57,492 nucleotides of DNA, taken from Cohnella caldifontis (GTDB lineage: Bacteria > Bacillota > Bacilli > Paenibacillales > Paenibacillaceae). The notes beneath the pieces were generated by a model. The model saw only the letters and a list, made by a program, of their open reading frames with translations, was not told where the DNA came from and did not search any database. The stretch is from the NCBI RefSeq assembly GCF_029360585.1, contig NZ_JAQZSJ010000007.1:185845-243336 (forward strand). Reading direction: 5' to 3'. The translations under genes and the position numbers were made by a program. Below, piece by piece: positions 24,276-32,685 of the stretch; position 1 is the first letter of the stretch, and every line of letters starts with the position of its first letter.

Positions 24276-26819
24276 TCAGCCGATCGCGAAGTCGATCATC
24301 GAACGGACGCTCAACCGTCCCGGCGCCCTTTGCGCGAACGGAACTTCTCCATCCTCCCGACCATAGAACGTCACCGTTTTCGGAATCCCCGGAACCAAAT
24401 CGAAGAAGTTGTCGCTGAAGACGCCCTCGGCTTCCGCCTCCAGATACACTTGCTTGGCGAGGCGGGAAGCCCGCAGCGTAAACGAACTCCCGCCGCTGCC
24501 CGGCACTTCCTCGCAAACCAAATCCGGCGCTTCCAAAGCCAAATCCTTGGACGAGACGAAGTAGAATTCCGTCCGATCCAGCAACTCCCCGTTCTCCTCC
24601 CGCAGCTCGCCGATCAGCACGGTCGACTCCGGCCGCGATTCGCCCCTCCATTCCGATGCCGCGGCGGCGTATACCTTCGCGGCTTCGTTCGCGGCGACGG
24701 TCACCGGCAACGCCAGCTCCTTCCTTACGCTGCCGTCGAAATCCGCCTGCCGGATCGTAAGCGTACCCTTGATCGGGCGCAAAACGTCCGAGACGACGTG
24801 GAACGAGAGCTCTCCGTTCTCCTCGCGAATCGAGAGCAGCACGTCCCGGCAGCTTTTTTTCGCGTAATATTGAACGGCCTTCCACCGGCCCAGGTAGTCC
24901 ATGCTCGACCAGGAGGCGACCGGCCAGCAGTCGTTCATTTGCCAGTACAGCGTGCCCATGCAGTACCCTTTGCGGCGCCGGTGCGCCTCGATCGCGGTTT
25001 TCATCGCTTCCCCTTGCAGCACTTGGCTCATGTACAGGAAAGAGACGAAATCCTTCGGGTCCTTCAAGTACAGTTTCGAGTATTCCCGGATGAGCTGGTT
25101 GCCTCTTTTGTGCTTCTGGTGGTGGAGCATGACTTCGGATTCCAGCTCCATCTCATCTTCGCGGGCATACGTCCGGACCGTGCGGTATTCGGGGAACGAT
25201 TGGAAGCCGTATTCGCTCATGAACCGGCCGATGTTGCCGTTATATTTCTCGAAAGGTTCGGACGCGTGCCACACGGCCCAGAAATGGATGTCGCCGTGGG
25301 AGGAGTCGTTCGTCGCGTGCTGGCGGACGTCGCCGGTCAGCGCCTGCAGGGGCGAAGACGGCCAATAGTCCGCTCCGGGGGCGAACCGCTCTACGGCCTG
25401 CGGCAACACCCGATGGAACACGGCTTCGTAATCCGCCCAGATCCGCTTCCGCCGCTCGGCCGCGTACAGCTTCTTCCAGCCCCAGCCGCCCTCTTCGTCG
25501 TACTGGGACCATGCGGCGTCGATTTCGTTGTTGCCGCACCATAACGCGATGGAAGGATGATTCCGAAGACGCCGCAGGTTGTCCTCGGCCTCTTGGCGCA
25601 CGTTGTCCAGGAACGCCTCGTCGCCGGGGTACATGCTGCACGCGAACATGAAATCCTGCCACACCATGATGCCGTATTCGTCGCAAAGCTCGTAGAAATC
25701 TTCCGCTTCGTAAATGCCCCCGCCCCACACGCGCAGCATGTTGAAGTTGGAGCGGGCCGCGCTGGCGATCTCGTGGCGGTAACGTTCGCGCGTCACTTCC
25801 GTGACGAAGCTGTCGTTCGGGATATGGTTCGCGCCTTTGGCGAAGACGGGAACGCCGTTCAGTTCGAAATGGAAGGTGGAGCCGCGCGCATCGGGATTCC
25901 GGACCAAGCGGACGGAGCGCAGCCCGGTGCGAACCTCGCGTTCCGCCGCCGTTCCGCCGTCCTGCTCGAGCACCGCCCGGAACGTATACAGCTCGGGCTC
26001 ACCCAGCCCCCGGCACCACCAGAGGCGGGGGTTCGGAATTTCCGCGGACAGCCAGGCCGTCTGCCGGCCAGCCTCCAGCCGGACCTCCTTCTCGAAAACG
26101 GTCTTTCCGTCCGTCAGCTTGAATAGGGCCGTTCCGGCCGACTCCGCTTCGATCTCCGCCACGGCCGTGATGTTGGCCGAAGCAGCCGTCACCTCGTTCT
26201 GCCGGATGAACAGGTCGGCGATTCTCACGCCGCTCCAGCCTTGCAGGGAGACCTCCCGCCAAATGCCGCTCGTGACGAACCGCGGACCCCAGTCCCAGCC
26301 GAAATGGTAGGGGGCTTTCCGGGTAAACACGCTCACCTTCCGGTCGCCGAGCCCGCCCGTTTCGGAATCGTCGTTCGAGGCCGGCAATCCGTAACCGAGC
26401 GCCTCCAGCTTGGCGAGGCCTTCCCGGATCGGGGAGCGGAACCGGACGCTCAGCCGGTTGCCCGCAGGCATGAGGTGCGGCTTCGCCTCGATCCGGTAGG
26501 TGCGGAACATGTTGTCCGCGGACAGCAGATGCTTTCCGTTCAAGACAACGTCCGCGTAGGTGTCCAGCCCTTCGAACACGAGCTCCACCCGGGACTGGGC
26601 CATCAACTCCGGCGGGACCGCGAATTCCGTTTCGTACACCCAATCCTTCTTGTCGATCCACTGCAGATCGAGCTCGTTCGTCCCGTCGAAAGGATCCGGG
26701 ATCGCGCCGCACCGCAGGAGATCCGTGTGCACGCATCCGGGAACCCGCGCCTCCCGCCAACCGGTTTCGTCCGCCGCTCGGAATCGCCAGCCGCCAAGCT
26801 TCCGTATCCGGTCGTTCAT
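24276..26819 (-). CDS. GH2 beta-mannosidase
   Basis: An 847-residue cytoplasmic glycoside hydrolase (no signal peptide) that should release mannose from the non-reducing end of beta-manno-oligosaccharides. Jelly-roll and Ig-like domains fill the first 300 residues (GWRFRAADETGW, WVYETEF, VFEGLDTYADVVLNG). The TIM barrel carries the acid/base Glu432 in WCGNNEID and the nucleophile Glu536 in FMSEYGFQSFPE. The APYHFGWDWGPRF motif is typical of beta-mannosidases rather than beta-galactosidases. The start MNDRIRK at 26819 has GAAGAG 6 nt upstream; an ATG 7 codons earlier is possible. Confidence 0.94.
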   Translation of the reverse strand: MNDRIRKLGGWRFRAADETGWREARVPGCVHTDLLRCGAIPDPFDGTNELDLQWIDKKDWVYETEFAVPPELMAQSRVELVFEGLDTYADVVLNGKHLLSADNMFRTYRIEAKPHLMPAGNRLSVRFRSPIREGLAKLEALGYGLPASNDDSETGGLGDRKVSVFTRKAPYHFGWDWGPRFVTSGIWREVSLQGWSGVRIADLFIRQNEVTAASANITAVAEIEAESAGTALFKLTDGKTVFEKEVRLEAGRQTAWLSAEIPNPRLWWCRGLGEPELYTFRAVLEQDGGTAAEREVRTGLRSVRLVRNPDARGSTFHFELNGVPVFAKGANHIPNDSFVTEVTRERYRHEIASAARSNFNMLRVWGGGIYEAEDFYELCDEYGIMVWQDFMFACSMYPGDEAFLDNVRQEAEDNLRRLRNHPSIALWCGNNEIDAAWSQYDEEGGWGWKKLYAAERRKRIWADYEAVFHRVLPQAVERFAPGADYWPSSPLQALTGDVRQHATNDSSHGDIHFWAVWHASEPFEKYNGNIGRFMSEYGFQSFPEYRTVRTYAREDEMELESEVMLHHQKHKRGNQLIREYSKLYLKDPKDFVSFLYMSQVLQGEAMKTAIEAHRRRKGYCMGTLYWQMNDCWPVASWSSMDYLGRWKAVQYYAKKSCRDVLLSIREENGELSFHVVSDVLRPIKGTLTIRQADFDGSVRKELALPVTVAANEAAKVYAAAASEWRGESRPESTVLIGELREENGELLDRTEFYFVSSKDLALEAPDLVCEEVPGSGGSSFTLRASRLAKQVYLEAEAEGVFSDNFFDLVPGIPKTVTFYGREDGEVPFAQRAPGRLSVRSMIDFAIG

Positions 26820-26845
26820 GGTGATCTCTTCTCCATCCATCTCTT

Positions 26846-26897
26846 AATTTTGTTATGTAATATTTATATCATAATACTAACAAAATTTAAATATTAC
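26846..26897. promoter_or_regulatory. Nested inverted repeats, likely operator of mannosidase gene
   Basis: Two interleaved perfect dyads lie in an AT-rich block just upstream of the mannosidase gene. The first is AATTTTGTTA (26846-26855) with TAACAAAATT (26878-26887); the second is GTAATATTT (26857-26865) with AAATATTAC (26889-26897). The AT-richness contrasts with the GC-rich surroundings and suits a promoter-operator. The regulator is unknown and no regulator gene is adjacent. Confidence 0.65.
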
Positions 26898-27053
26898 CAA
26901 ACAAAATACATGAGCAGCTCTTCGCGAACCCGTGAAGCTGAAGCGTTTTACTCAAGCAAATCGACAAAAAAGAATGACCCCCGAATCATCAGGAGCCATC
27001 CTTTGACGCGATTTTATGCCCGTTTTCTTGTCTGACCCTACGCATAATTACCG

Positions 27054-27995
27054 TCAAACTTCCTTATTCCCGCCGCCCCGGAACAGCTCCCCGATCGCGC
27101 CCGCGCTACCGAGGGCGTCGACCGCGCGGACCGGCAGAAACACTTTGTTGGCCGGACCTTTGGCGATTTCCCCTAACGCCTCGAAGGACCGGTACGCCAG
27201 CACGTTCTCGTCCAGCCCGGACGCCCGCAGCAGCTCGACGCGCGTCTTCTCCGCTTCCGCCACCGCCTGGATCGCCTTCGCCCGGCCAAGCGCTTCGAGC
27301 TCCTGCGCCTGTCGGAGGCCTTCCGCTTCCCGGATTCGCGCTTCCTTGTCTCCTTCCGCCTTCAGGATTTTGCTCTGCTTGTCGCCTTCCGCGCGGAGGA
27401 TCATGTCCTGCTTGGCCGCCTCGGCCGCAAGCACCATGGCCCGTTTGTTGCGCTCGGCCTTCATCTGCTTATCCATCGCTTCCTGGATGTCGGACGGCGG
27501 TTTGATGTCCAGCACCTCGACCCGTTCGATCCGCACGCCCCATTTTTCCGTCGCCTCGTCCAAGGCCAGCCGGATTTCCGCCGAAATTTTCTCCCGTCCG
27601 GACAACGTTTCGTCGAGCTCCATTTTGCCGATGATTTGCCGCAGCGTCGCCGTCGTAATGTTCCGGACCCCGTTCACGTAGTCGGAAATGCCATACGTAG
27701 CCTGCTCGGGGGCCACGACCTGGTAAAAAATGATCGTGTCGATCTCCACCTGCACGTTGTCTTTCGTGATGACGGTCTGCGGCGGGACGTTGGCTTGCTG
27801 GATCCGCAAATCGTGGTATACCCGGACGTAGTCGATGACGGGGACGAGAATGTTCATGCCGGGCGTGAGCAGGCGGTTGAATTTGCCCAGCCGCTCCACG
27901 ACGCCGACCTGCTGCTGCGGCACGATTTTGAGCGACAAGGCGAGGAATACGATGACGAGCAGCAAAATGACGATCGCGATAATGATACCGGTCAA
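27054..27995 (-). CDS. SPFH/band-7 membrane protein (stomatin/QmcA-like)
   Basis: A 313-residue protein with an N-terminal membrane anchor (GIIIAIVILLLVIVFLALSL), an SPFH domain (about 20-180; VPQQQVGVVERLGKFNRLLTPGMNILVPVID) and a long Ala/Glu/Lys coiled coil (KAERNKRAMVLAAEAAKQDMI...). Such proteins organise membrane microdomains and often pair with NfeD proteins. I chose the TTG at 27995: it has AGGAGG about 10 nt upstream and overlaps the nfeD stop as TTGA. The longer ATG frame to 28100 runs through nfeD and gives an Arg-rich, implausible N terminus. Confidence 0.92.
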   Translation of the reverse strand: MTGIIIAIVILLLVIVFLALSLKIVPQQQVGVVERLGKFNRLLTPGMNILVPVIDYVRVYHDLRIQQANVPPQTVITKDNVQVEIDTIIFYQVVAPEQATYGISDYVNGVRNITTATLRQIIGKMELDETLSGREKISAEIRLALDEATEKWGVRIERVEVLDIKPPSDIQEAMDKQMKAERNKRAMVLAAEAAKQDMILRAEGDKQSKILKAEGDKEARIREAEGLRQAQELEALGRAKAIQAVAEAEKTRVELLRASGLDENVLAYRSFEALGEIAKGPANKVFLPVRAVDALGSAGAIGELFRGGGNKEV

Positions 27996-28423
27996 GGGGT
28001 TTCGCCTCCTTTTCTCCTTACCTCCAACACGGCCGTTCCCCGGCGCACGATTTCGACCGTTTCCCCGGCCTCTATGGCCGCGTCGGCAACGGCGCTCCAA
28101 GTCTCGCTATCGACTTTGACGATCCCCGGCTGGCCCGGCGCGATCGGTGAGATCACCCGGCCTTCCCGGCCGGCCAGCTCGTCGATGGGGTCGCGGTATC
28201 CCCGGCTTCGGCGCACCTTGCGGGCGATCGGGCGGGTCAGCAGCAACAGCAGCGAAGCCGTCGCGGCCGCGGTGAGCAGCTGGGCCGGCAGATTGTCCGG
28301 CGCGTACAGGCTGACGGCCGCCGCCGCCCAAGCGCCGATGCCGATCCAGAGCAAATAGAAGGTCAGCGTCAGCATTTCCGCCGCGATGAGCACCGCCCCG
28401 ATGATCAACCATACCGCGCTCAT
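27992..28423 (-). CDS. NfeD-family membrane protein
   Basis: A 143-residue short NfeD protein: three hydrophobic helices (AVWLIIGAVLIAAEMLTLTFYLLWIG; AAAAVSLY; LLTAAATASLLLLLT) and a C-terminal OB-fold domain (about 80-143; GREGRVISPIAPGQPGIVKVDSETW). GGAGG precedes the ATG at 28423. It overlaps the band-7 gene by 4 bp; such pairs are co-translated and act together at the membrane. The 180-bp region upstream to the divergent coat-protein gene should hold both promoters; a small ORF there (28386-28598) has no ribosome-binding site. Confidence 0.9.
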   Translation of the reverse strand: MSAVWLIIGAVLIAAEMLTLTFYLLWIGIGAWAAAAVSLYAPDNLPAQLLTAAATASLLLLLTRPIARKVRRSRGYRDPIDELAGREGRVISPIAPGQPGIVKVDSETWSAVADAAIEAGETVEIVRRGTAVLEVRRKGGETP

Positions 28424-28602
28424 GATCGCCCTCCTGCCGGCCGATTCCACCGTCCGCCGTTTCGCGTTACTCCATGTATACGAGCCGTCCGCGCGCGGCA
28501 TGACGAGAATCGCGGCTTCGGAGCGGCGGAATTCGGCGGACATGTTGCCGATCGGGACATTCGGCCATATGGTAATCCATACCAACGTGGAGGGATGAAC
28601 CA

Positions 28603-29106
28603 TTGTACGACTACGCAAGAGCGGCGCAGCATCTGGCCTGGCATGAAACGCTGGAGTTGCACGAGTTGACGGCTTACCAATCGAATATTTTGATGGCGTT
28701 GAAAATGCATCTGCCGAGCGTGCAGGATCCGGCCCTGCGGGGGTTGTATTCCGAGGCGATCCAAGGTACGGAGCGGAATTTGCGGGAGCTGGTGCCTTAC
28801 TACCAGATGGCGCCCAGGCCGGAAATGAGATTCGCGGCGGTGAAACCGGCGGCGGATTTGACGGGCTTCTATGCCGGGCATTTGCTGGGCTATGCCAAAA
28901 CCGCGGTGAAGAACTACGCGAACGCCATCACGGAGACGGCGACGCCCGCGCTGCGCGACACGTTCCAGGCGCATTTGCAACGGGCGATCGGGCTGCACGC
29001 CAAAGCGTTCGGCTTCATGCTGGAGCGCGGCTTCTACCCGGCTTACGATCTGAATCAGCTGCTGGCGGGCGACCTGAAGAACGCCCAGGCGGCGCTCGGC
29101 ATGTGA
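28603..29106 (+). CDS. CotF-family spore coat protein
   Basis: A 167-residue ferritin-like/coat F protein. Marks are the N-terminal TAYQSNILMALKMHLPSVQDPALRGLYSEAIQ helix pair and a Tyr/Ala-rich C terminus (GYAKTAVKNYANAITE, FMLERGFYPAYD). These proteins are spore coat components or coat-associated. The start is the TTG at 28603, 9 nt after GGAGG; the ATG at 28595 is out of frame. A strong terminator follows. Divergent from the nfeD/band-7 pair. Confidence 0.85.
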   Translation: MYDYARAAQHLAWHETLELHELTAYQSNILMALKMHLPSVQDPALRGLYSEAIQGTERNLRELVPYYQMAPRPEMRFAAVKPAADLTGFYAGHLLGYAKTAVKNYANAITETATPALRDTFQAHLQRAIGLHAKAFGFMLERGFYPAYDLNQLLAGDLKNAQAALGM

Positions 29107-29162
29107 GGGTGAGCCGCGCATGCAGGCCATCCGGGCGCGAATCGGCGCTTCATAACCGCAAA

Positions 29163-29193
29163 AATCCCTTGCGCGCCGCATGCGCAAGGGATT
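29163..29193 (+). terminator. Bidirectional terminator between coat gene and response regulator
   Basis: AATCCCTTGCGC pairs perfectly with GCGCAAGGGATT (12 bp, 7-nt loop), with CGTTTT on the right and AAAA on the left, so it can stop both converging transcripts. Confidence 0.92.
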
Positions 29194-29214
29194 CGTTTTG
29201 GATCGGCTTCCCGG

Positions 29215-30801
29215 CTAGATCAAACGGCTCGGCGGGGCGCCGTAATGCTGTTTGAACAGCTTTACGAAGTAGCTTTTGTTGTCGTACCCGAGCAGCGAGG
29301 CGGTCTGCTCCACGGTTTTCCCGTTCTCGCCCAGGAGCTCTTTGGCCTTTTCCATTTTCAGCCGCGTGACGAACTCGATGAAATTCTCCCCGGTTTCCTT
29401 CTTGAACAACCGGCTGAAATAGCTGGGGTTCAGATGCAGCAGGTCCGCGACTTCCTCGAGCGTGATTTTGCGGTCCAGATGGAGCCGCACGTATTTCCGG
29501 GCGTCGACGATCTCGGCTTTCTTGCTTTCCTTGGATATTTGCTCCGCTTGGCTCACGGCTTCCTTCATGAACCGAAGCAGCCATTCCCGGACTTCCCCGG
29601 CGTTCATCATTTGCCCGACGGCCTGCTGCGCCCTCTCTTTGTCGTAGGCTTGGCGGAACTTGAGCTTCAGCTGGAGGTCCAGCGCGAGCTTCCACACCAT
29701 CTGCTTGACGTCGGAGGGACGGCATTTCCGGTCCCGGATCCAGGCGATGAACGAATCGACCACGGGCTCCGCGTTGGGGTTTCCTTCGATCAGAAGCCGG
29801 TTCAGGCGGTCGGCGTATTCCGCGTAATGGTCGAACGGGTCTTCTTCGGCGCCCGCCGGCGGCAAATCCTTGATCTTGACGAGCGCAGGCCCTTCGGCAT
29901 AGAACAGGGGATCGGCCGCGTCGAGCAGCTCCGGCAGCTGCCGTTTCAGCTCCGCGCCGCTCGCTGCCGCTTCCCCGATGATCATGCTGAACTCCAGCTT
30001 CAAATACTTCGCGAACGCCTGCTGCAGCTTGCGGCAAAGGCCGGCCGCCTTGTCGTATGGATTAAACGCCAGTTCGTTGCGGCAGGCAAAGAGCAGGAAG
30101 CACTCCCGCGCCGAGCTGCCGATGAACAGGACGTCAGGCTCGCCGCCCAGCAGTTCCTCCGCCGCGTTTTCCACGATGAATTTCACGATCTCTTCCTTCC
30201 CGTATCGGGAAATCGCGTCATGAAAGCTGTACACCCGGCATAGCACGGGAATGATGCGGCCCAGGTCCGCGTTCAGCCCGAAGTCCCGCAACGGGCCGAG
30301 CAGCGTTCCTTCCTCGATGACGGGTCCGGCCATCAGGCCGCGAAGCCATTTTTCCTTCAAGGCCGATTGGCTTTCCGACGCCTGCCGATGCAGACGATCC
30401 GCCTGGAGCTTAAGGCGCCGGTCTTCCTCCAATTTCGATTTGATCCGTTCCGCCACGTTCGCGATGCTTTCCGCGCCCAACGTTTCTTTCAACAGATAGT
30501 CCTGGACGCCGAGTTGGACGGCCTGCTGGGCATATTGGAATTCGTCGTGGCAAGATAAAATCACGAAGCGGCTCTTGGCCCCTTCCTCCTGGAGAAGCCG
30601 AATGAAGGCGAGCCCGTCCAACCCGGGCATGCCGATGTCCGTAATGATCAAATCCGGCATTCCGCGGCGGCAACGTTCGACCGCTTCGGACGCGCGGGTG
30701 AAAGCGCCGGCCAGTTCGAAGCCCATTTCGCGCCAAGGAACCAGCCGCTGGAGAAAATCCAGCACCGCCAAGTCGTCATCCACCAGCATGACTTGGTACA
30801 T
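29215..30801 (-). CDS. AraC-type response regulator of ABC operon 1
   Basis: A 528-residue YesN-like regulator. The receiver domain (1-120) has acidic residues DDD at 8-10, phospho-acceptor D55 in TDIGMPGLDG and a conserved Lys in YLLKE. A long middle region (about 130-410) follows, then a C-terminal pair of AraC helix-turn-helix motifs (about 425-525; ITLEEVADLLHLNPSYFSRLFKKE and KTVEQTASLLGYDNKSYFVKLFKQ). It overlaps the kinase gene by 26 bp. It probably activates the upstream permease/solute-binding genes through the 21-bp-spaced sites described at 34141 and 36011. Confidence 0.93.
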   Translation of the reverse strand: MYQVMLVDDDLAVLDFLQRLVPWREMGFELAGAFTRASEAVERCRRGMPDLIITDIGMPGLDGLAFIRLLQEEGAKSRFVILSCHDEFQYAQQAVQLGVQDYLLKETLGAESIANVAERIKSKLEEDRRLKLQADRLHRQASESQSALKEKWLRGLMAGPVIEEGTLLGPLRDFGLNADLGRIIPVLCRVYSFHDAISRYGKEEIVKFIVENAAEELLGGEPDVLFIGSSARECFLLFACRNELAFNPYDKAAGLCRKLQQAFAKYLKLEFSMIIGEAAASGAELKRQLPELLDAADPLFYAEGPALVKIKDLPPAGAEEDPFDHYAEYADRLNRLLIEGNPNAEPVVDSFIAWIRDRKCRPSDVKQMVWKLALDLQLKLKFRQAYDKERAQQAVGQMMNAGEVREWLLRFMKEAVSQAEQISKESKKAEIVDARKYVRLHLDRKITLEEVADLLHLNPSYFSRLFKKETGENFIEFVTRLKMEKAKELLGENGKTVEQTASLLGYDNKSYFVKLFKQHYGAPPSRLI

Positions 30802-32548
30802 GGCTTTGCTCCTCTCTTGCCCCGATCGGGATTTTCAAGGTGATCGACAAGCCGGAACCCGGCGCGCCGCTCAGCTCCATGTCGAACAGGCTGCCGTACA
30901 GGATCCGCAGCCGTTCCTTCACGTTCCGGAGACCGATGCCGGTCGCCGGGGCGCCGCTTCGGATTTCCGCCAGCTTGTCCTCCGGCATCCCGACGCCGTC
31001 GTCCCGAACTTGGATCATCAAATAGGGAGGCTGTTTCCAAGCCGAGATGGCGATTTCTCCCGGCCCTTGCCGCAGACCGTGGAGATGGGCGTTCTCGACG
31101 AGCGGCTGCAGCGTGAACCGGGGAATGAGCTCCAGCCACGCGTCCGAAGCCAGCTGGACTTTCAGCTTCACGGTCTCCCCGTGCCGGAATTGGACCAAGT
31201 CCAGATAGCGGCGGACGGTTTCGACCTCCTCGTGCAAGGCGACGAACTCGTTGTTCCGGTTGATCGTCATGCGAAGCAAGGAAGAGAGGGAACCGAGCAC
31301 GCCGCCGATTTCCGCCTCGCCTTTGAGAATGGCCCGCATGCGGATGGAATTCAGCGTGTTAAACAGAAAATGCGGGTTCATCTGCGCCTGCAGCAGCTCG
31401 AGCTCGGCCATGCGCTTCCGGGTTTGTTCCCGTTCGACCTGGGCGATCATCTCTTCGACCCGGTCCAGCATCTGGTCGAAGGCCAGACCCAAATGCCCGA
31501 TTTCGTCCCGTCCCCGCACCCGCGAACGTTCTTCCAGGAATCCCTTCTCCACTTTGGACGCCGTCCGGGCCAGCTTTTTGATCGGCAAGGTCCATTGATT
31601 GAGCAAATAATAGAGCAAGCCGGCGAATACGAGGAACAGAACGAGCTGCAAGACGGACACGTAGTTGAACAAAGGGCCGACATTGCTGGTTGCGCTTTCA
31701 TACGGCGTCAAGCTCCGCATGCTCCAGCCGGCGAACGGCAGCGAATGGCTGACCGAGAGGTATCCCCGCCCGCCCTCGCGGATCATGCGGTAAGGTCCGG
31801 CATCCGGCGCCGGGTCCGGGGCGAATTGCCCGATCCGCGCCGGATCGGTGTGGGAGACGATCTTCCCGTCCGCGTCCAGCAGCATCATCGTCTGGTCCTC
31901 CGCGTATTTGGAGAAAATTTGCCGGAATTGCTCCTCCGGCTTGCTGAGGATGAGATAAGCGTTCGGACTGTTCGCGTACAACTGGAACGTGCGGACGATG
32001 GTGATCAAATGGGGATCCTTGTCCGCGTCGGCTTTCACGTAATTCGGCTGCGTTCCGTGCCAAACGGTGGAATTCACCGGTTCCCGGGAGAGCGCCTCCA
32101 GCCAAGGTTCCTTGTACATGAACGACAGATCGTTCTTGTACGTCGAGAAATTGGTGAAATACAGCCCGTCCGGCAGCAGGATCGACACGTAGGTTTTGCC
32201 TCCGAAAAACGTGAGGTGGTCCAGCTTCTCGGAGATTTTCCGGAAGGAGAAGAAATCCACGACCCCGGTCTTGTCGCTTCGGAACTTATTCCAGGCCACG
32301 CGCAGCTCCGTGATCATCTCGCTGTCGTACTGGATGGAATTGAAGGCGTTGATCATGTCCCGCATGAGGTTGGACTCGTACAACTCCGCCACTTCCAGGG
32401 ACTGCTCCGCCTTGGCGACGGCCTTGTTGCGCAATTCGTTTTTCGTGTACATTCCCGTCAGCGCCAATGCGAGAATGGACGGAAGCACGAGGCACAAGAG
32501 GGATGTAAGGATCAGTCTTTGCCTCCAGCTGAACACGGGCTGCCGCAT
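30776..32548 (-). CDS. YesM-type sensor histidine kinase of ABC operon 1
   Basis: A 590-residue membrane kinase. TM1 lies at about 12-33, an extracytoplasmic Cache-like sensor at about 40-290, TM2 at about 298-318 (VLQLVLFLVFAGLLYYLL), then a HAMP domain. The His-kinase domain has phospho-acceptor His393 in AQMNPHFLFNTLNSI and a HATPase domain with VRDDGVGMPE and GIGLRNVKERL. This group senses extracellular saccharides, sometimes through the solute-binding protein. It is separated from the solute-binding gene by a weak terminator and overlaps the regulator gene. Confidence 0.93.
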   Translation of the reverse strand: MRQPVFSWRQRLILTSLLCLVLPSILALALTGMYTKNELRNKAVAKAEQSLEVAELYESNLMRDMINAFNSIQYDSEMITELRVAWNKFRSDKTGVVDFFSFRKISEKLDHLTFFGGKTYVSILLPDGLYFTNFSTYKNDLSFMYKEPWLEALSREPVNSTVWHGTQPNYVKADADKDPHLITIVRTFQLYANSPNAYLILSKPEEQFRQIFSKYAEDQTMMLLDADGKIVSHTDPARIGQFAPDPAPDAGPYRMIREGGRGYLSVSHSLPFAGWSMRSLTPYESATSNVGPLFNYVSVLQLVLFLVFAGLLYYLLNQWTLPIKKLARTASKVEKGFLEERSRVRGRDEIGHLGLAFDQMLDRVEEMIAQVEREQTRKRMAELELLQAQMNPHFLFNTLNSIRMRAILKGEAEIGGVLGSLSSLLRMTINRNNEFVALHEEVETVRRYLDLVQFRHGETVKLKVQLASDAWLELIPRFTLQPLVENAHLHGLRQGPGEIAISAWKQPPYLMIQVRDDGVGMPEDKLAEIRSGAPATGIGLRNVKERLRILYGSLFDMELSGAPGSGLSITLKIPIGAREEQSHVPSHAGG

Positions 32549-32628
32549 GACCGTCTTTCTCCCTTCGGAGGCGTAGGTTAGCGCGGCTGTCGGAGTCCTT
32601 AGAAGCCGCGGAGCAACGAAGAAAAGGG

Positions 32629-32647
32629 GGATGCCTGGCCGGCATCC
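32629..32647 (-). terminator. Weak terminator between solute-binding and kinase genes (operon 1)
   Basis: GGATGCC and GGCATCC flank a 5-nt loop, followed on the minus strand by CCCTTTTC. The position, between the highly expressed binding-protein gene and the kinase gene, suggests partial read-through to lower kinase expression. Operon 2 has a matching structure at 52756-52781. Confidence 0.6.
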
Positions 32648-32685
32648 TCCTTCTCATTATACTGGAATCGGGCGAAAGGGAACGG

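Noticed and set aside
22644..25544. 966-residue open frame antisense to tadA, tadZ and mannosidase
   Set aside because: Spans three well-supported genes on the other strand and has the low-complexity Arg/Pro-rich composition of GC-driven shadow frames.
28386..28598. Small gene between nfeD and the CotF-like gene
   Set aside because: No ribosome-binding site at any of its ATG codons and the composition is unlike known coat peptides; kept as unresolved.
30575..32581. 668-residue open frame antisense to kinase 1
   Set aside because: Shadow frame without start signals; the kinase on the minus strand has all catalytic motifs.
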